NCBI GenBank assembly: GCA_025057575.1
Contig: JANXBO010000011.1
Span: 1-63,537 of the forward strand
DNA length: 63,537 nucleotides
From: Candidatus Caldisaccharidevorator malaysiensis
GTDB taxonomy: Bacteria; Armatimonadota; Fervidibacteria; Fervidibacterales; Fervidibacteraceae
Direction: 5' to 3'
Both the position numbers and the translations under genes were made by a program. The notes below the pieces were generated by a model. The model did not search any database. It was not told where the DNA came from and saw only the letters and a list, made by a program, of their open reading frames with translations. Below are positions 1 to 7,864 of the stretch, piece after piece. Within the stretch, counting starts at the first letter, position 1. Each line of letters starts with the position of its first letter.

Positions 1-54
1 CAGGAGACCGTCGGTCCGTTCGGACGTGGTCTCCCTTCCAAAGGAGGAGAAGCA

Positions 55-1107
55 ATGGAGCCCTTGCGGGTCGCCTTAATTGGAGCCGGCGGGATCGCCC
101 AGGCGCATCTGGAGGCTTACCAGAAAGTCCCTGAGGCAACGGTCGTTGCCGTGGTAGACATTGTGGAGGAGAGGGCAAGACGAACAGCGGAGCGCTGGAA
201 CATCCCCAAATGGTTTACGGACTACCGACAGGCATTGAAAGAGAACGAGGTGGAGGCGGTGGACATTTGCACGCCTCACAATGTTCACGCACCGCCTGCC
301 CTTGAGGCGCTCAAGTCGGGTCGGTCGGTGTTGGTGGAAAAACCGATGACGGCTCGCCTTGCCGATGCGGTGCAAATGGTCCGTCTGGCGAGGCAAAAAA
401 ATTTGACACTTTTTTGCGGAATTGCCAGCCGATGGTCGCCGTATGTTCAACAAGTTAAGGCATTTCTGCAGGAAAAACCTTTGGGGGACCTCTACTATGC
501 CGAAATGGTCGTCCACCGCCGGAGAGGCATCCCCGGACCGACCTTTACCAGAAAAGACACTGCCGGTGGGGGTGCGGTTTTGGACATCGGCGTCTACGCA
601 GTAGACACCCTTCTGTTCTATTTGGGTTTCCCCAAACCGTTGACCTGCACCGCAACGATCGGTGGCTACTTAGGAACGAATCCAGAAGCCGTGGTCAAAA
701 ACGGCTGGTTCTGGAATACTGAACAGTTTGAGGTAGAAGACTTCGGGGTTGCCTTTTTACAGTTTGAAGGCGGCATCAGTGCGACGGTCAAGATCACCTG
801 GGCAGCGCACATAGACAGTATGGGGCAGTCCTTTCTGTTGGGGACCAAGGGGGGTCTGTGCCTCAGCCATCCGCCTGTCTGGTATCACGACTATGGGGGT
901 TATATGGTGCAGACGACCTTGCCGCCTATAGAGAGTCACGATACCTTTGCTGAAGAGATTCGTCACTTTGTCCGCGCTGTGCGCACCGGCGAGCCCCCTC
1001 CCGTTCAGCCAGAAGAAGCCTTGATGGTCCAGAGCATTCTGGAAGCCATCTATCAGTCGGCACAAAAGAGGCGTCAGGTGGTCGTGAAGTGGCCGATTCC
1101 AATTTAA
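55..1107 (+). CDS. Gfo/Idh/MocA family NAD(P)-dependent oxidoreductase
   Basis: A 350-residue cytoplasmic dehydrogenase of the Gfo/Idh/MocA superfamily. Such enzymes oxidise or reduce sugars, inositols or related polyols with NAD(P). An N-terminal Rossmann fold carries the nucleotide-binding loop G-A-G-G-I-A (about residues 10-15), and the E-K-P motif with its probable catalytic lysine is at residues 95-97. The C-terminal domain contains G-G-G-A-V-L-D-I-G. AAAGGAGGAG lies just upstream of the ATG. It is the first of three paralogous oxidoreductases in the window. The substrate cannot be read from sequence. The next gene starts about 80 bp downstream on the same strand. Family assignment is firm; specificity is unknown. 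Confidence 0.93.
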   Translation: MEPLRVALIGAGGIAQAHLEAYQKVPEATVVAVVDIVEERARRTAERWNIPKWFTDYRQALKENEVEAVDICTPHNVHAPPALEALKSGRSVLVEKPMTARLADAVQMVRLARQKNLTLFCGIASRWSPYVQQVKAFLQEKPLGDLYYAEMVVHRRRGIPGPTFTRKDTAGGGAVLDIGVYAVDTLLFYLGFPKPLTCTATIGGYLGTNPEAVVKNGWFWNTEQFEVEDFGVAFLQFEGGISATVKITWAAHIDSMGQSFLLGTKGGLCLSHPPVWYHDYGGYMVQTTLPPIESHDTFAEEIRHFVRAVRTGEPPPVQPEEALMVQSILEAIYQSAQKRRQVVVKWPIPI

Positions 1108-1185
1108 AAGGTTCGGTGATTCTCTCTCCAATTGCGGCACAATAGCGGTGACAGTTGCCGTAACGAAAAGAGAGGTCGGAGTGCA

Positions 1186-2175
1186 ATGAAAGTTGTTCTT
1201 TTCGGGGGGACGGGTTTTATCGGGCGGAATTTGGTGCGGCATCTCATCAACCGCTATGGAGCGGACCTGCAGTTGACGGTTGTCACCAGGAGGAAGGGTG
1301 CCGTTGGAGAGATCCATCCAGTTGCCCGACCATTTGTTTGGGATGCCTCCCAGCAAAGTCCTCCGGTGAAGGTCCTCAACGGCTGCGATGTGGTCATCAA
1401 TTTGGCGGGCGAGATTGTCGCCCAGCGGTGGACCAGAAAAGTTAAGGAACTCATTAGAGACTCCCGGGTCTTAACGACGCGAAACATCGTGGAGTCCATT
1501 GGGCAAGCATCGGTCAAGCCCCGGGTGTTGGTCAATGCGTCGGCGACAGGCTATTACGGATCGCGGGGCGATGAGGAACTATCAGAAGCGTCCGGTCCAG
1601 GCGATGACTTTTTGAGCAGGGTCTGCGTCGGTTGGGAAGAGGAAGCCCTGAGAGCGCGGGAGATGGGCGTGCGGGTCGTTCTTGCCCGGTTTGGTCTGGT
1701 GCTGGGTTATGACGGGGGAGCAATGGAGAGGATTTTGCCCTTTTTTGAATGGGGCATCGGCGGTATTCTGGGCAACGGTCGGCAATGGTGGTCTTGGATT
1801 CACATTCGGGATACCGTTGGAGCCATCACCCATTGCATAGAGGACGAGAGGATCAGCGGTGCCGTGAACATTGTGGGTCCGCAACCAGTCCGCAACCGGA
1901 CCTTCACTAAGGTTCTCGCCAGCGTCGTCGGAAAGCCCGCTCTCTTTCCCGTGCCCGCCTTCGCTTTAAGACTTCTATACGGAGAGATGTCCACGATTCT
2001 TCTGTCAAGCCAAAAGGTAATCCCCAGTGTCTTAAAGGATACCGGCTTTTCTTACCAACATCCAGACCTTAGTGAGGCGTTAGCCCATATCCGCTACTGG
2101 CGCCGCCAATGGGAACAAGGAAAGCCTCTGGAGGACTCTATCAGCAAAGGATTGCCGATTATGGCACAAGATTGA
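1186..2175 (+). CDS. TIGR01777-type NAD-dependent epimerase/dehydratase
   Basis: A 329-residue extended short-chain dehydrogenase-like protein of the TIGR01777 (YfcH/SulA-like) family. It has the G-G-T-G-F-I-G nucleotide-binding loop at the N-terminus, N-A-S-A-T-G-Y-Y-G with the S/Y active-site region near residue 125, and the family-typical W-S-W-I-H-I-R-D stretch. I chose the ATG at 1186 because it begins directly at the Rossmann beta strand and is preceded by AGAGGTCGGAG; an upstream in-frame start at 1132 would add 18 unrelated residues. The physiological substrate of this family is not established. It ends with TGA, showing that UGA is a normal stop in this genome. Confidence 0.9.
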   Translation: MKVVLFGGTGFIGRNLVRHLINRYGADLQLTVVTRRKGAVGEIHPVARPFVWDASQQSPPVKVLNGCDVVINLAGEIVAQRWTRKVKELIRDSRVLTTRNIVESIGQASVKPRVLVNASATGYYGSRGDEELSEASGPGDDFLSRVCVGWEEEALRAREMGVRVVLARFGLVLGYDGGAMERILPFFEWGIGGILGNGRQWWSWIHIRDTVGAITHCIEDERISGAVNIVGPQPVRNRTFTKVLASVVGKPALFPVPAFALRLLYGEMSTILLSSQKVIPSVLKDTGFSYQHPDLSEALAHIRYWRRQWEQGKPLEDSISKGLPIMAQD

Positions 2176-2217
2176 CGATTTTTGCGTTAAAAAATTTCGG
2201 AAAGGAGGGTTGGATGG

Positions 2218-2622
2218 CTGCGGGCTAAAAAGATTCTCGTCGTTGACGACGACGAAGCCATCATTGAACTTCTTAGGTTTCTTTTTGAAGAAGACGGTTT
2301 AGTTGTGCAAGCCGCCCGTAACGGGCGGGAAGCCCTCCGGAGCCTGGGTAGCGAACTGCCCGATCTGGTCATTCTGGATCTGCGCCTGCCGGGATTAAGT
2401 GGACTGGAAATTCTTAGAGAAATCCGAGAGGACGAAAAGTGGCAGGACCTCCCGGTCATCATTCTCACCGTAGATAGTTCCCCTCAAACGATGCTGGAAG
2501 GATGGAAGTTGGGGGTTTATGCCTATTTCGTTAAGCCCTTTGATCCCGACGAGGTCATTCACGTGGCGCGCCGGGTTCTTTCTCTTCCTCGTTCTCAACC
2601 AGAGGCGTCTCGGACTGCCTGA
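2218..2622 (+). CDS. Single-domain response regulator (receiver), apparent CTG start
   Basis: A stand-alone CheY-like receiver of about 134 residues with no output domain. The acidic pocket D-D-D is at residues 10-12, the phospho-acceptor is D54 in L-V-I-L-D-L-R-L-P-G, and the conserved lysine lies in Y-F-V-K-P-F. The reading frame has a stop at 2188-2190, and the only plausible initiator ahead of the first beta strand is CTG at 2218, nine bases after a strong AAAGGAGGG. ATG at 2214 is out of frame by one base and hits TAA after four codons, so either CTG initiation or a one-base error in the GGG run at 2222-2224 must be assumed. No partner kinase is adjacent. Confidence 0.85.
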   Translation: MRAKKILVVDDDEAIIELLRFLFEEDGLVVQAARNGREALRSLGSELPDLVILDLRLPGLSGLEILREIREDEKWQDLPVIILTVDSSPQTMLEGWKLGVYAYFVKPFDPDEVIHVARRVLSLPRSQPEASRTA

Positions 2623-2637
2623 TTAAGGATTTTACCG

Positions 2638-3264
2638 GTGCGGTGGTCTGTTCGTCAGGTGGCAATAAAAGAACGCCTTTTCGGTGCCGTCGTCGCACGG
2701 CTGGTCTCCAAGGACTTCGTTGCGATTGCTGATGAAACCCCTGGTCCCAAGCGACTGTCCTTTGATGCGTGGATAGTGAGGTTGGGACGGCGGCTTCTTA
2801 GCCAGTTTCTGATGGACCACGGTTTTGTGGTTGAGAAGAGGGCAAGTAGTGATGTCTGCCTCGAGGGGCTTTTGACCTTTCGGCAAAGGGTTTTTGCCTT
2901 GACCGCTCCATCCCCGAAGGGGAGGTTAGAGGACCTGATCCAATTCGTTTCGGCTCTGGGTCCTCTCTGCGATCCGGACGGTCACCTTCGGGAAAATCCA
3001 GCTGACTTCTATCCGCAGGCGGTCTTCACGACCACCTTAGGGCATTTGAAACAGGTCTTTGAGCGAGAGGCAGGGATAGCGACAGCAATCCTTTTAGGAG
3101 CCGGCGCACTGCCCACTTTTCTTAAAGACGGCAAGCCAACGAAAGTCGGACAGCGGTTTTATCTATCCATCGCCACTGAACACCTTATCCCCGCATTAGA
3201 ACTCCCGCCACTGCTGAAGGAACTAATGGTCACGATGAAAGGACTAACCCCTAAGCCGCCTTGA
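2638..3264 (+). CDS. Hypothetical protein, 208 residues
   Basis: I do not recognise this protein. It starts with GTG at 2638, 15 bases after the response regulator stop, with AAGGA upstream, so the two are probably co-transcribed. It appears soluble, with no signal peptide or membrane segment. It is mixed alpha/beta, with a D-H-G-F-V-V-E-K-R stretch near residue 60 and a glycine-rich L-L-G-A-G-A-L-P turn near residue 160. The stop codon overlaps a consensus TTGACA hexamer at 3261-3266 that may serve the downstream leader. Coding status rests on the long frame and operon spacing. Confidence 0.65.
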   Translation: MRWSVRQVAIKERLFGAVVARLVSKDFVAIADETPGPKRLSFDAWIVRLGRRLLSQFLMDHGFVVEKRASSDVCLEGLLTFRQRVFALTAPSPKGRLEDLIQFVSALGPLCDPDGHLRENPADFYPQAVFTTTLGHLKQVFEREAGIATAILLGAGALPTFLKDGKPTKVGQRFYLSIATEHLIPALELPPLLKELMVTMKGLTPKPP

Positions 3265-3289
3265 CAAACCTCGTTTGCCAACCTAAAAA
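3261..3289 (+). promoter_or_regulatory. Predicted sigma70-type promoter for the rimO leader
   Basis: TTGACA at 3261-3266, a 17-bp spacer and TAAAAA at 3284-3289. The first hexamer matches consensus; the second is weaker. It lies at the very end of the preceding hypothetical gene and would start transcription near 3296, giving a leader of about 100 nt before rimO. Confidence 0.5.
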
Positions 3290-3360
3290 CTTATCGGCAA
3301 TTTCCCTCTTGTGTCAAAATAGGGGATGAAGGAACTGCCGTTCCAGTTCCCTTCTTTAAT

Positions 3361-3389
3361 CCTGCCCCTTATGAGAGGGCGGGTTTTTT
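3361..3389 (+). terminator. Intrinsic terminator or attenuator immediately upstream of rimO
   Basis: CCTGCCC (3361-3367) pairs with GGGCGGG (3377-3383; one G-U pair) and is followed by six T at 3384-3389. The T-run ends only 12 bases before the rimO ATG, leaving no room for another promoter. It may terminate the upstream operon or act as an attenuator. A second hairpin (GGAACTG/CAGTTCC, 3331-3351) precedes it. Confidence 0.7.
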
Positions 3390-3401
3390 CAGGTGCTCGT
3401 T

Positions 3402-4739
3402 ATGGGGAAGGGCATTCGTTGTTGTCTGGTTTCCTTGGGCTGTCCGAAAAACTTGGTGGACACGGAAACGGTGATCGCTCGCCTTTTGCGCTGGGGTTTT
3501 GACATAACGGTCCATCCCCAGAAAGCCGATGTGATCATCGTGAACACCTGCGGTTTTTTACGGGCTGCCGTTGCCGAATCGGTTAAGGAGTTAAAGAAAC
3601 TGTCCCAGTGGCGGCGTTCGGGACGATGCCGTGCCCTATTAGCCATCGGGTGCCTCGTCTCTCGGTTTCCGGACTTGATCCGGGAGAAAGTGCCAGAGGT
3701 GGATGCCTGCCTCCCTTCCGATCAAATCGGTCAAGTTCCGGCGGTCGTCAGCAACCTTCTGGGAAGGAGACCGGTCCGCCTACCGGCGGAACCTCCCTAC
3801 CCCGAAAGGGTCCTGAGCACCCCGCCTTGGCTCGCCTATTTGAAAATCGCTGAAGGGTGCGATCGGTCGTGCAGTTTCTGCACGATCCCCAAAATCCGAG
3901 GACCTCAAAAGAGTCGGTCTTTAGATGATCTATATAAAGAGGCGTGTGAGTTGGTCGCTGCAGGGGTCCGAGAACTGATCCTCATCGCTCAAGATACGAC
4001 CCTATATGGCACGGACCTTTACGGGCGCCCGGACCTCTCTCAACTGGTCAAAAAACTGGAGTTTATTCCTCTTTTGAAATGGTTCCGGATTCTCTACGCT
4101 TACCCGACAGGAGTCACGGATGAGGTCATTGAGGCGCTGGCGTCATCAACCCGATTCGCTCGTTACATAGATATTCCTTTCCAGCATAGTCACCGAGACA
4201 TTCTGGCGGCGATGAGAAGAGGGGGAGACGGAGAACGATACCTGCGGTTGATAGAACGGCTCCGCCAAGGGATGCCGGACATCGCTTTACGGACGACCTT
4301 CATCGTCGGCTTCCCAGGGGAGACGGAGCACCATTTTGAAGACTTGCTGAATTTTGTGCAAGAGGCGCAAATAGATCACATCGGCGTTTTTCTTTTCTCG
4401 GCAGAGGAAGGGACCAGTGCGGCATCCCTGCCGAATCCTGTCCCATTGAAGGTCGCCAAGGAAAGACGGGACCGACTGATGACGCTGCAACAACAGATTT
4501 CTCTGCAAAAGAACCAACGGAGAGTCGGTCAGGTGGTGGAGGCAGTGTTGGAAGGCAGAAAAGGGCACCATCAATGGTCCGCCCGATCCTGGTTTCAGGC
4601 ACCCGACATTGACGGGCACCTGATCGTCACGGCGAATGGCGCTTGCACCAACGGGTTTCAGCTAGCGCTCGGTCGTTTCGTTTCTGTTGAGATTGTTAAA
4701 GCAAAGCCATACGACCTGGAGGCTCGCCTCTTATCCTGA
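3402..4739 (+). CDS. rimO: Ribosomal protein S12 methylthiotransferase RimO
   Basis: A radical-SAM enzyme that methylthiolates the conserved aspartate of ribosomal protein S12, using two 4Fe-4S clusters. The UPF0004 domain has cysteines at C14 (L-G-C-P-K-N), C50 (N-T-C-G-F) and C84. The radical-SAM triad C153-x3-C157-x2-C160 is in E-G-C-D-R-S-C-S-F-C, and the C-terminus ends in a TRAM-like RNA-binding domain. The C-P-K-N-L-V-D signature favours RimO over MiaB. I prefer ATG 3402, with AGGTG six bases upstream, over in-frame GTG 3393, which has no ribosome-binding site. Expression may depend on read-through of the adjacent terminator. The next gene follows after 12 bp. Confidence 0.94.
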   Translation: MGKGIRCCLVSLGCPKNLVDTETVIARLLRWGFDITVHPQKADVIIVNTCGFLRAAVAESVKELKKLSQWRRSGRCRALLAIGCLVSRFPDLIREKVPEVDACLPSDQIGQVPAVVSNLLGRRPVRLPAEPPYPERVLSTPPWLAYLKIAEGCDRSCSFCTIPKIRGPQKSRSLDDLYKEACELVAAGVRELILIAQDTTLYGTDLYGRPDLSQLVKKLEFIPLLKWFRILYAYPTGVTDEVIEALASSTRFARYIDIPFQHSHRDILAAMRRGGDGERYLRLIERLRQGMPDIALRTTFIVGFPGETEHHFEDLLNFVQEAQIDHIGVFLFSAEEGTSAASLPNPVPLKVAKERRDRLMTLQQQISLQKNQRRVGQVVEAVLEGRKGHHQWSARSWFQAPDIDGHLIVTANGACTNGFQLALGRFVSVEIVKAKPYDLEARLLS

Positions 4740-4751
4740 GGGAATAAGGAA

Positions 4752-6638
4752 ATGCAAGACAGGACCACAGAGGACCAAAGGCTGGTCGCTATTCAATCCC
4801 TTCGCCAAGAGCGGGCAAGGCTGTTGATCCTTGATTATGCCGTCCGCCGCCTTTTGTCGTCGGATCAGCCCTTAAGGGCTGCCCACTTTACGCAAATTGA
4901 TGGTGCCCACCTGTTTCTTGGGCTGGTTAAGGAAACGCTTTACTCGGAGACCCTGAGATCCTGCGACTGTTTGCACAACATCGGTCGGTATTGGGACCTC
5001 CGCTGGCGGAAGGAAGCCCCGCACAAACCCTTTGGAGGGTTGATTTTGGACATTTTGAAAGTGCTGGGCAGACCCGTTACCGCAGACGAGTTGGCTGCTC
5101 TTGTGACCCCCTCTCGTCCCGAGCAGGCGGAAGACCTTGCCGATGCGATTGAGCAGTTTTTGGAAAGACGGGTCGGCGAGAGCGTCTTTCGGACCGAGGA
5201 GGACCGCTACGGTCGGCTGGATTGGATTCCGGACATCATCGGTCGCTCCTTAGACGATGCCGTTCAAGTGGAGTTTTGGGGAAGGGAATTTTTTGGTCAC
5301 TGGCTGACCGACCAGGTTTTCTCGCTCGTTTCTTCTTCCGATCAGCCGCTGACGGCGTCCGCTCTTGTGACGACCGCTGGCTTCCCTTTGTCTCACAGAG
5401 AACTTCTTTTTGCCCTCTGGGTTCCCCAGAGGCACCTAACCGACCTGGTGCCCCTTTTGGAATCCGCCTTAAAGGAGGAGAAGATCAGAGTTCTTGCTTT
5501 GGGTTATTGGATCACTTCGGAATTGGAGGAGGTCTTAAAGGCAGAATTAGTCGCCCAATCAGAATCTTTGCGAATCGCTTATCGCCAAAAAGGTCGTCGG
5601 CGGGATAAAAGAGGGACAAAGCTTCTGACTTTGCAACCCACTTTTACCTTGACTGAAGGGGACAAAAGGGAACTGATAGAATGGCTTAAGAGACAGCCCC
5701 AGCCAGCGACTTTGGACCAGATTTTAGAGCAAGTTTTGGAAATTGTTCCGGGAGATCCCGAATACGATGGGGGGCGCCAGGCGCTGGAAACAGAACTTCG
5801 TTCGGACGATCTGTTTGCCTTCCTCGGTGATTCTTACTGGTGCCTCAAGGAGGCGATTCCTCAAGAGGTCCAACAGGTCCCCCCTTCTCTGATCCCCGAG
5901 ACACCCCAGAAACCCAGGGAACTTAAAGGACTTTTTGATCTGAACCTCCCGTTGGAGGCTTTGGACGAGGACCTGCGGCAGATGATGGTATCACCCCGCT
6001 ACGAGGATGTGGGCGAGCGGTTCGCCCCGACACCCGCAACCCCCACTCGCGTTCGTCGGATTGAGATGGCGGTCACCTATCCTCATCTCCAAGAAGGCAC
6101 CTGGGTCATTCCTTCCGACGAGATAGCCTTCTTTGACGAGTCAGCAAAGATCCAGTTCGCTGTCGTTCAGGACCCAAACGGACAAAGCCTTCCTCTTTGG
6201 ATCAACCTCCGAGAAGGGCTGATCTTCGGCTTGAAAGATTGGTTTCAGGATCAGAAGATAGAAGTGGGTTCCGTTCTGCGGCTGGATCGTTCCAAAGACG
6301 GATGGCTCACGATCCGAAAGGTCCGTCGGGACCCCTATCTGTTCCGTCCCAAGGAGCGGTGCAACGAACTGGTCCAGTTCGCCCGCCATCCGTCCGCCCG
6401 CCAAACACCCGTCGTCGTTCTCCTTCAGGCGGTCCTGTCTCAGTATCCGTCCGGTCTCCACTTTTTGACCATTTGGTCCGAACTGAATATCATCCGCAGA
6501 ATCAGCAAGTTGACCATTGCCTCGCTCCTCTGCGCTTATCCGATGTTCTCCCGCCTTCCCGAAAAGAGCAGTCATTGGGTCCTTGATCTGACAAAAGTCA
6601 CAGCCGGCATTCGCCCCGAAATCGCCCGATACCTTTAG
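4752..6638 (+). CDS. Large protein with tandem winged-helix-like repeats, function unknown
   Basis: A 628-residue soluble protein I cannot name. Several segments look like repeated winged-helix units: residues about 30-51 (L-L-S-S-D-Q-P-L-R-A-A-H), 97-118 (I-L-K-V-L-G-R-P-V-T-A-D-E-L), 189-209 (L-V-S-S-S-D-Q-P-L-T-A-S-A-L), 307-329 and about 545-610. Units tend to end in a wing-like pattern with Y-W or H-W, such as G-D-S-Y-W-C-L. This resembles HARE-HTH / RNA-polymerase-delta-like domains, a comparison from memory. A proline-rich linker lies near 370-390. It is 12 bp downstream of rimO with the same orientation, so they probably share a transcript. A DNA- or RNA-binding role is inference. Confidence 0.75.
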   Translation: MQDRTTEDQRLVAIQSLRQERARLLILDYAVRRLLSSDQPLRAAHFTQIDGAHLFLGLVKETLYSETLRSCDCLHNIGRYWDLRWRKEAPHKPFGGLILDILKVLGRPVTADELAALVTPSRPEQAEDLADAIEQFLERRVGESVFRTEEDRYGRLDWIPDIIGRSLDDAVQVEFWGREFFGHWLTDQVFSLVSSSDQPLTASALVTTAGFPLSHRELLFALWVPQRHLTDLVPLLESALKEEKIRVLALGYWITSELEEVLKAELVAQSESLRIAYRQKGRRRDKRGTKLLTLQPTFTLTEGDKRELIEWLKRQPQPATLDQILEQVLEIVPGDPEYDGGRQALETELRSDDLFAFLGDSYWCLKEAIPQEVQQVPPSLIPETPQKPRELKGLFDLNLPLEALDEDLRQMMVSPRYEDVGERFAPTPATPTRVRRIEMAVTYPHLQEGTWVIPSDEIAFFDESAKIQFAVVQDPNGQSLPLWINLREGLIFGLKDWFQDQKIEVGSVLRLDRSKDGWLTIRKVRRDPYLFRPKERCNELVQFARHPSARQTPVVVLLQAVLSQYPSGLHFLTIWSELNIIRRISKLTIASLLCAYPMFSRLPEKSSHWVLDLTKVTAGIRPEIARYL

Positions 6639-6640
6639 AC

Positions 6641-6796
6641 CTATCGCCCCTCTCGGTGGACCGTATGCTTTCGGCAACGGCGGCAATATTTCCTTAACTC
6701 TAATCTCTTCTGCGGTCCACCTTGCTCCCGCTTTTTTGTTGTCGTGTAATTGCGGGACTTGCATTCACTGCATTCCAGCCGGATAACCGTTCGCAC
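6641..6796 (-). CDS. rpmG: 50S ribosomal protein L33
   Basis: A 51-residue ribosomal protein recognised by [18 protein letters not shown] and the C-terminal C-R-R-C pair. The two C-x-x-C pairs make it the zinc-binding form. It starts with GTG at 6796; upstream in the same frame a stop codon follows within a few triplets, so GTG is the only candidate, and AAGGATGAG precedes it. It sits tail-to-tail with the winged-helix gene, the stops only three bases apart. The usual secE-nusG neighbours are absent. Confidence 0.95.
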   Translation of the reverse strand: MRTVIRLECSECKSRNYTTTKKREQGGPQKRLELRKYCRRCRKHTVHREGR

Positions 6797-6895
6797 ATCG
6801 TCTCATCCTTTCCTTTTCCCAGTAATTTTACAGTTGAAGGAGCCTACCTTCCACGAAACCTCAGAATTTAGTCCCCCTAAGGGGTTAGCAGCCAG

Positions 6896-7864
6896 TCAGG
6901 AGGATGGGCGTTGTGAAGATGTTGATGTCATCTCTTTTTGTAGGACTTTGCCGGCTTGCTCCCCCAACTCCTGCGCCTGTTGGACCCTTTGTTGGAAATC
7001 GCCGTTGAGATGGCATTCCAATTCAGCAAAGGAAAAATGGGTGCCGTCGGGGCGGGCAATGACGGCGCGCAGCCGGAGTCGGTCGTTTGTGGCGGTTCCG
7101 CAGGCGCCCAAAGGCGTCCGGCACCCCGCCTGCAGATACTGCACCACAGACCTCTCAGCGATGACTTCCAGACGGACGAGCGGTTCATCCAAAGTGCTGA
7201 GGAGGGCGAATGCCTCCTCATCATCTCGCCGAGCCTCCACCGCCAGAGCCCCCTGACCCGGAGCCGGACAACAGACTTCTATTGGCAAAAACGCACTAAT
7301 GCGGTCCCTCAGACCGAGCCTTACAAGTCCGGCACCTGCCAGCACTAACCCATCATACTGCCCTTGGTCCAGTTTTTTGAGGCGGGTGTCTATGTTGCCT
7401 CTGACTGGGGTGAAGGTCCAACTGGGGAAATACCGAAGCAATTGGACTTGACGGCGAGGGGAGGAGGTCCCGATCCGTGCCCCTGCTCCCATCCCTAGCC
7501 CGACTTGCTCCCACGATGCTCCTGAAGGTGCTCCTTGAGGAGCCACGAGGGTATCTCTCTTTTCAATCCGGTTACAGACTGCAGCGAGAATCAGACCCTC
7601 TGGCAGTTCAGTGGGTAGGTCTTTCAGACTGTGAACGGCGAAGTCTATTTCCCCTGCCAGCAGCGCTTCCTCTATTTCCTTAACGAAAAACCCCTTCCCG
7701 GTTACTTGCTGGAGGGGACGGTCGTCAAATCGGTCCCCCGTCGTCCGGATAATGACTTTTTCGGATCGGAAGTTGGGGAACCGTTCAGAGAGTTGCGACA
7801 GCACCCAATCGGTCTGGCACTGGGCGAGGATGCTTCCCCTTGTGCCCACTCTCCAAATTCTCAT
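6896..7864 (-). CDS. hemC: Hydroxymethylbilane synthase (porphobilinogen deaminase)
   Basis: A 322-residue cytoplasmic enzyme condensing four porphobilinogens into hydroxymethylbilane in tetrapyrrole synthesis. Family markers are G-T-R-G-S at residues 7-11, H-S-L-K-D-L-P with the catalytic aspartate D82, T-S-S-P-R-R-Q at 133-139 and the dipyrromethane-carrying C248 in A-G-C-R-T-P-L-G. The ATG at 7864 shares its A with the TGA stop of the upstream DUF4380 gene, suggesting translational coupling; longer in-frame starts would add 52 residues unlike the family. A second haem gene, protoporphyrinogen oxidase, lies 13 kb away in another operon. Confidence 0.95.
   Translation of the reverse strand: MRIWRVGTRGSILAQCQTDWVLSQLSERFPNFRSEKVIIRTTGDRFDDRPLQQVTGKGFFVKEIEEALLAGEIDFAVHSLKDLPTELPEGLILAAVCNRIEKRDTLVAPQGAPSGASWEQVGLGMGAGARIGTSSPRRQVQLLRYFPSWTFTPVRGNIDTRLKKLDQGQYDGLVLAGAGLVRLGLRDRISAFLPIEVCCPAPGQGALAVEARRDDEEAFALLSTLDEPLVRLEVIAERSVVQYLQAGCRTPLGACGTATNDRLRLRAVIARPDGTHFSFAELECHLNGDFQQRVQQAQELGEQAGKVLQKEMTSTSSQRPSS

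Noticed and set aside
757-1356. 199-codon open frame on the minus strand
   Set aside because: Spans the ends of two well-supported plus-strand genes and shows no protein-like motifs.
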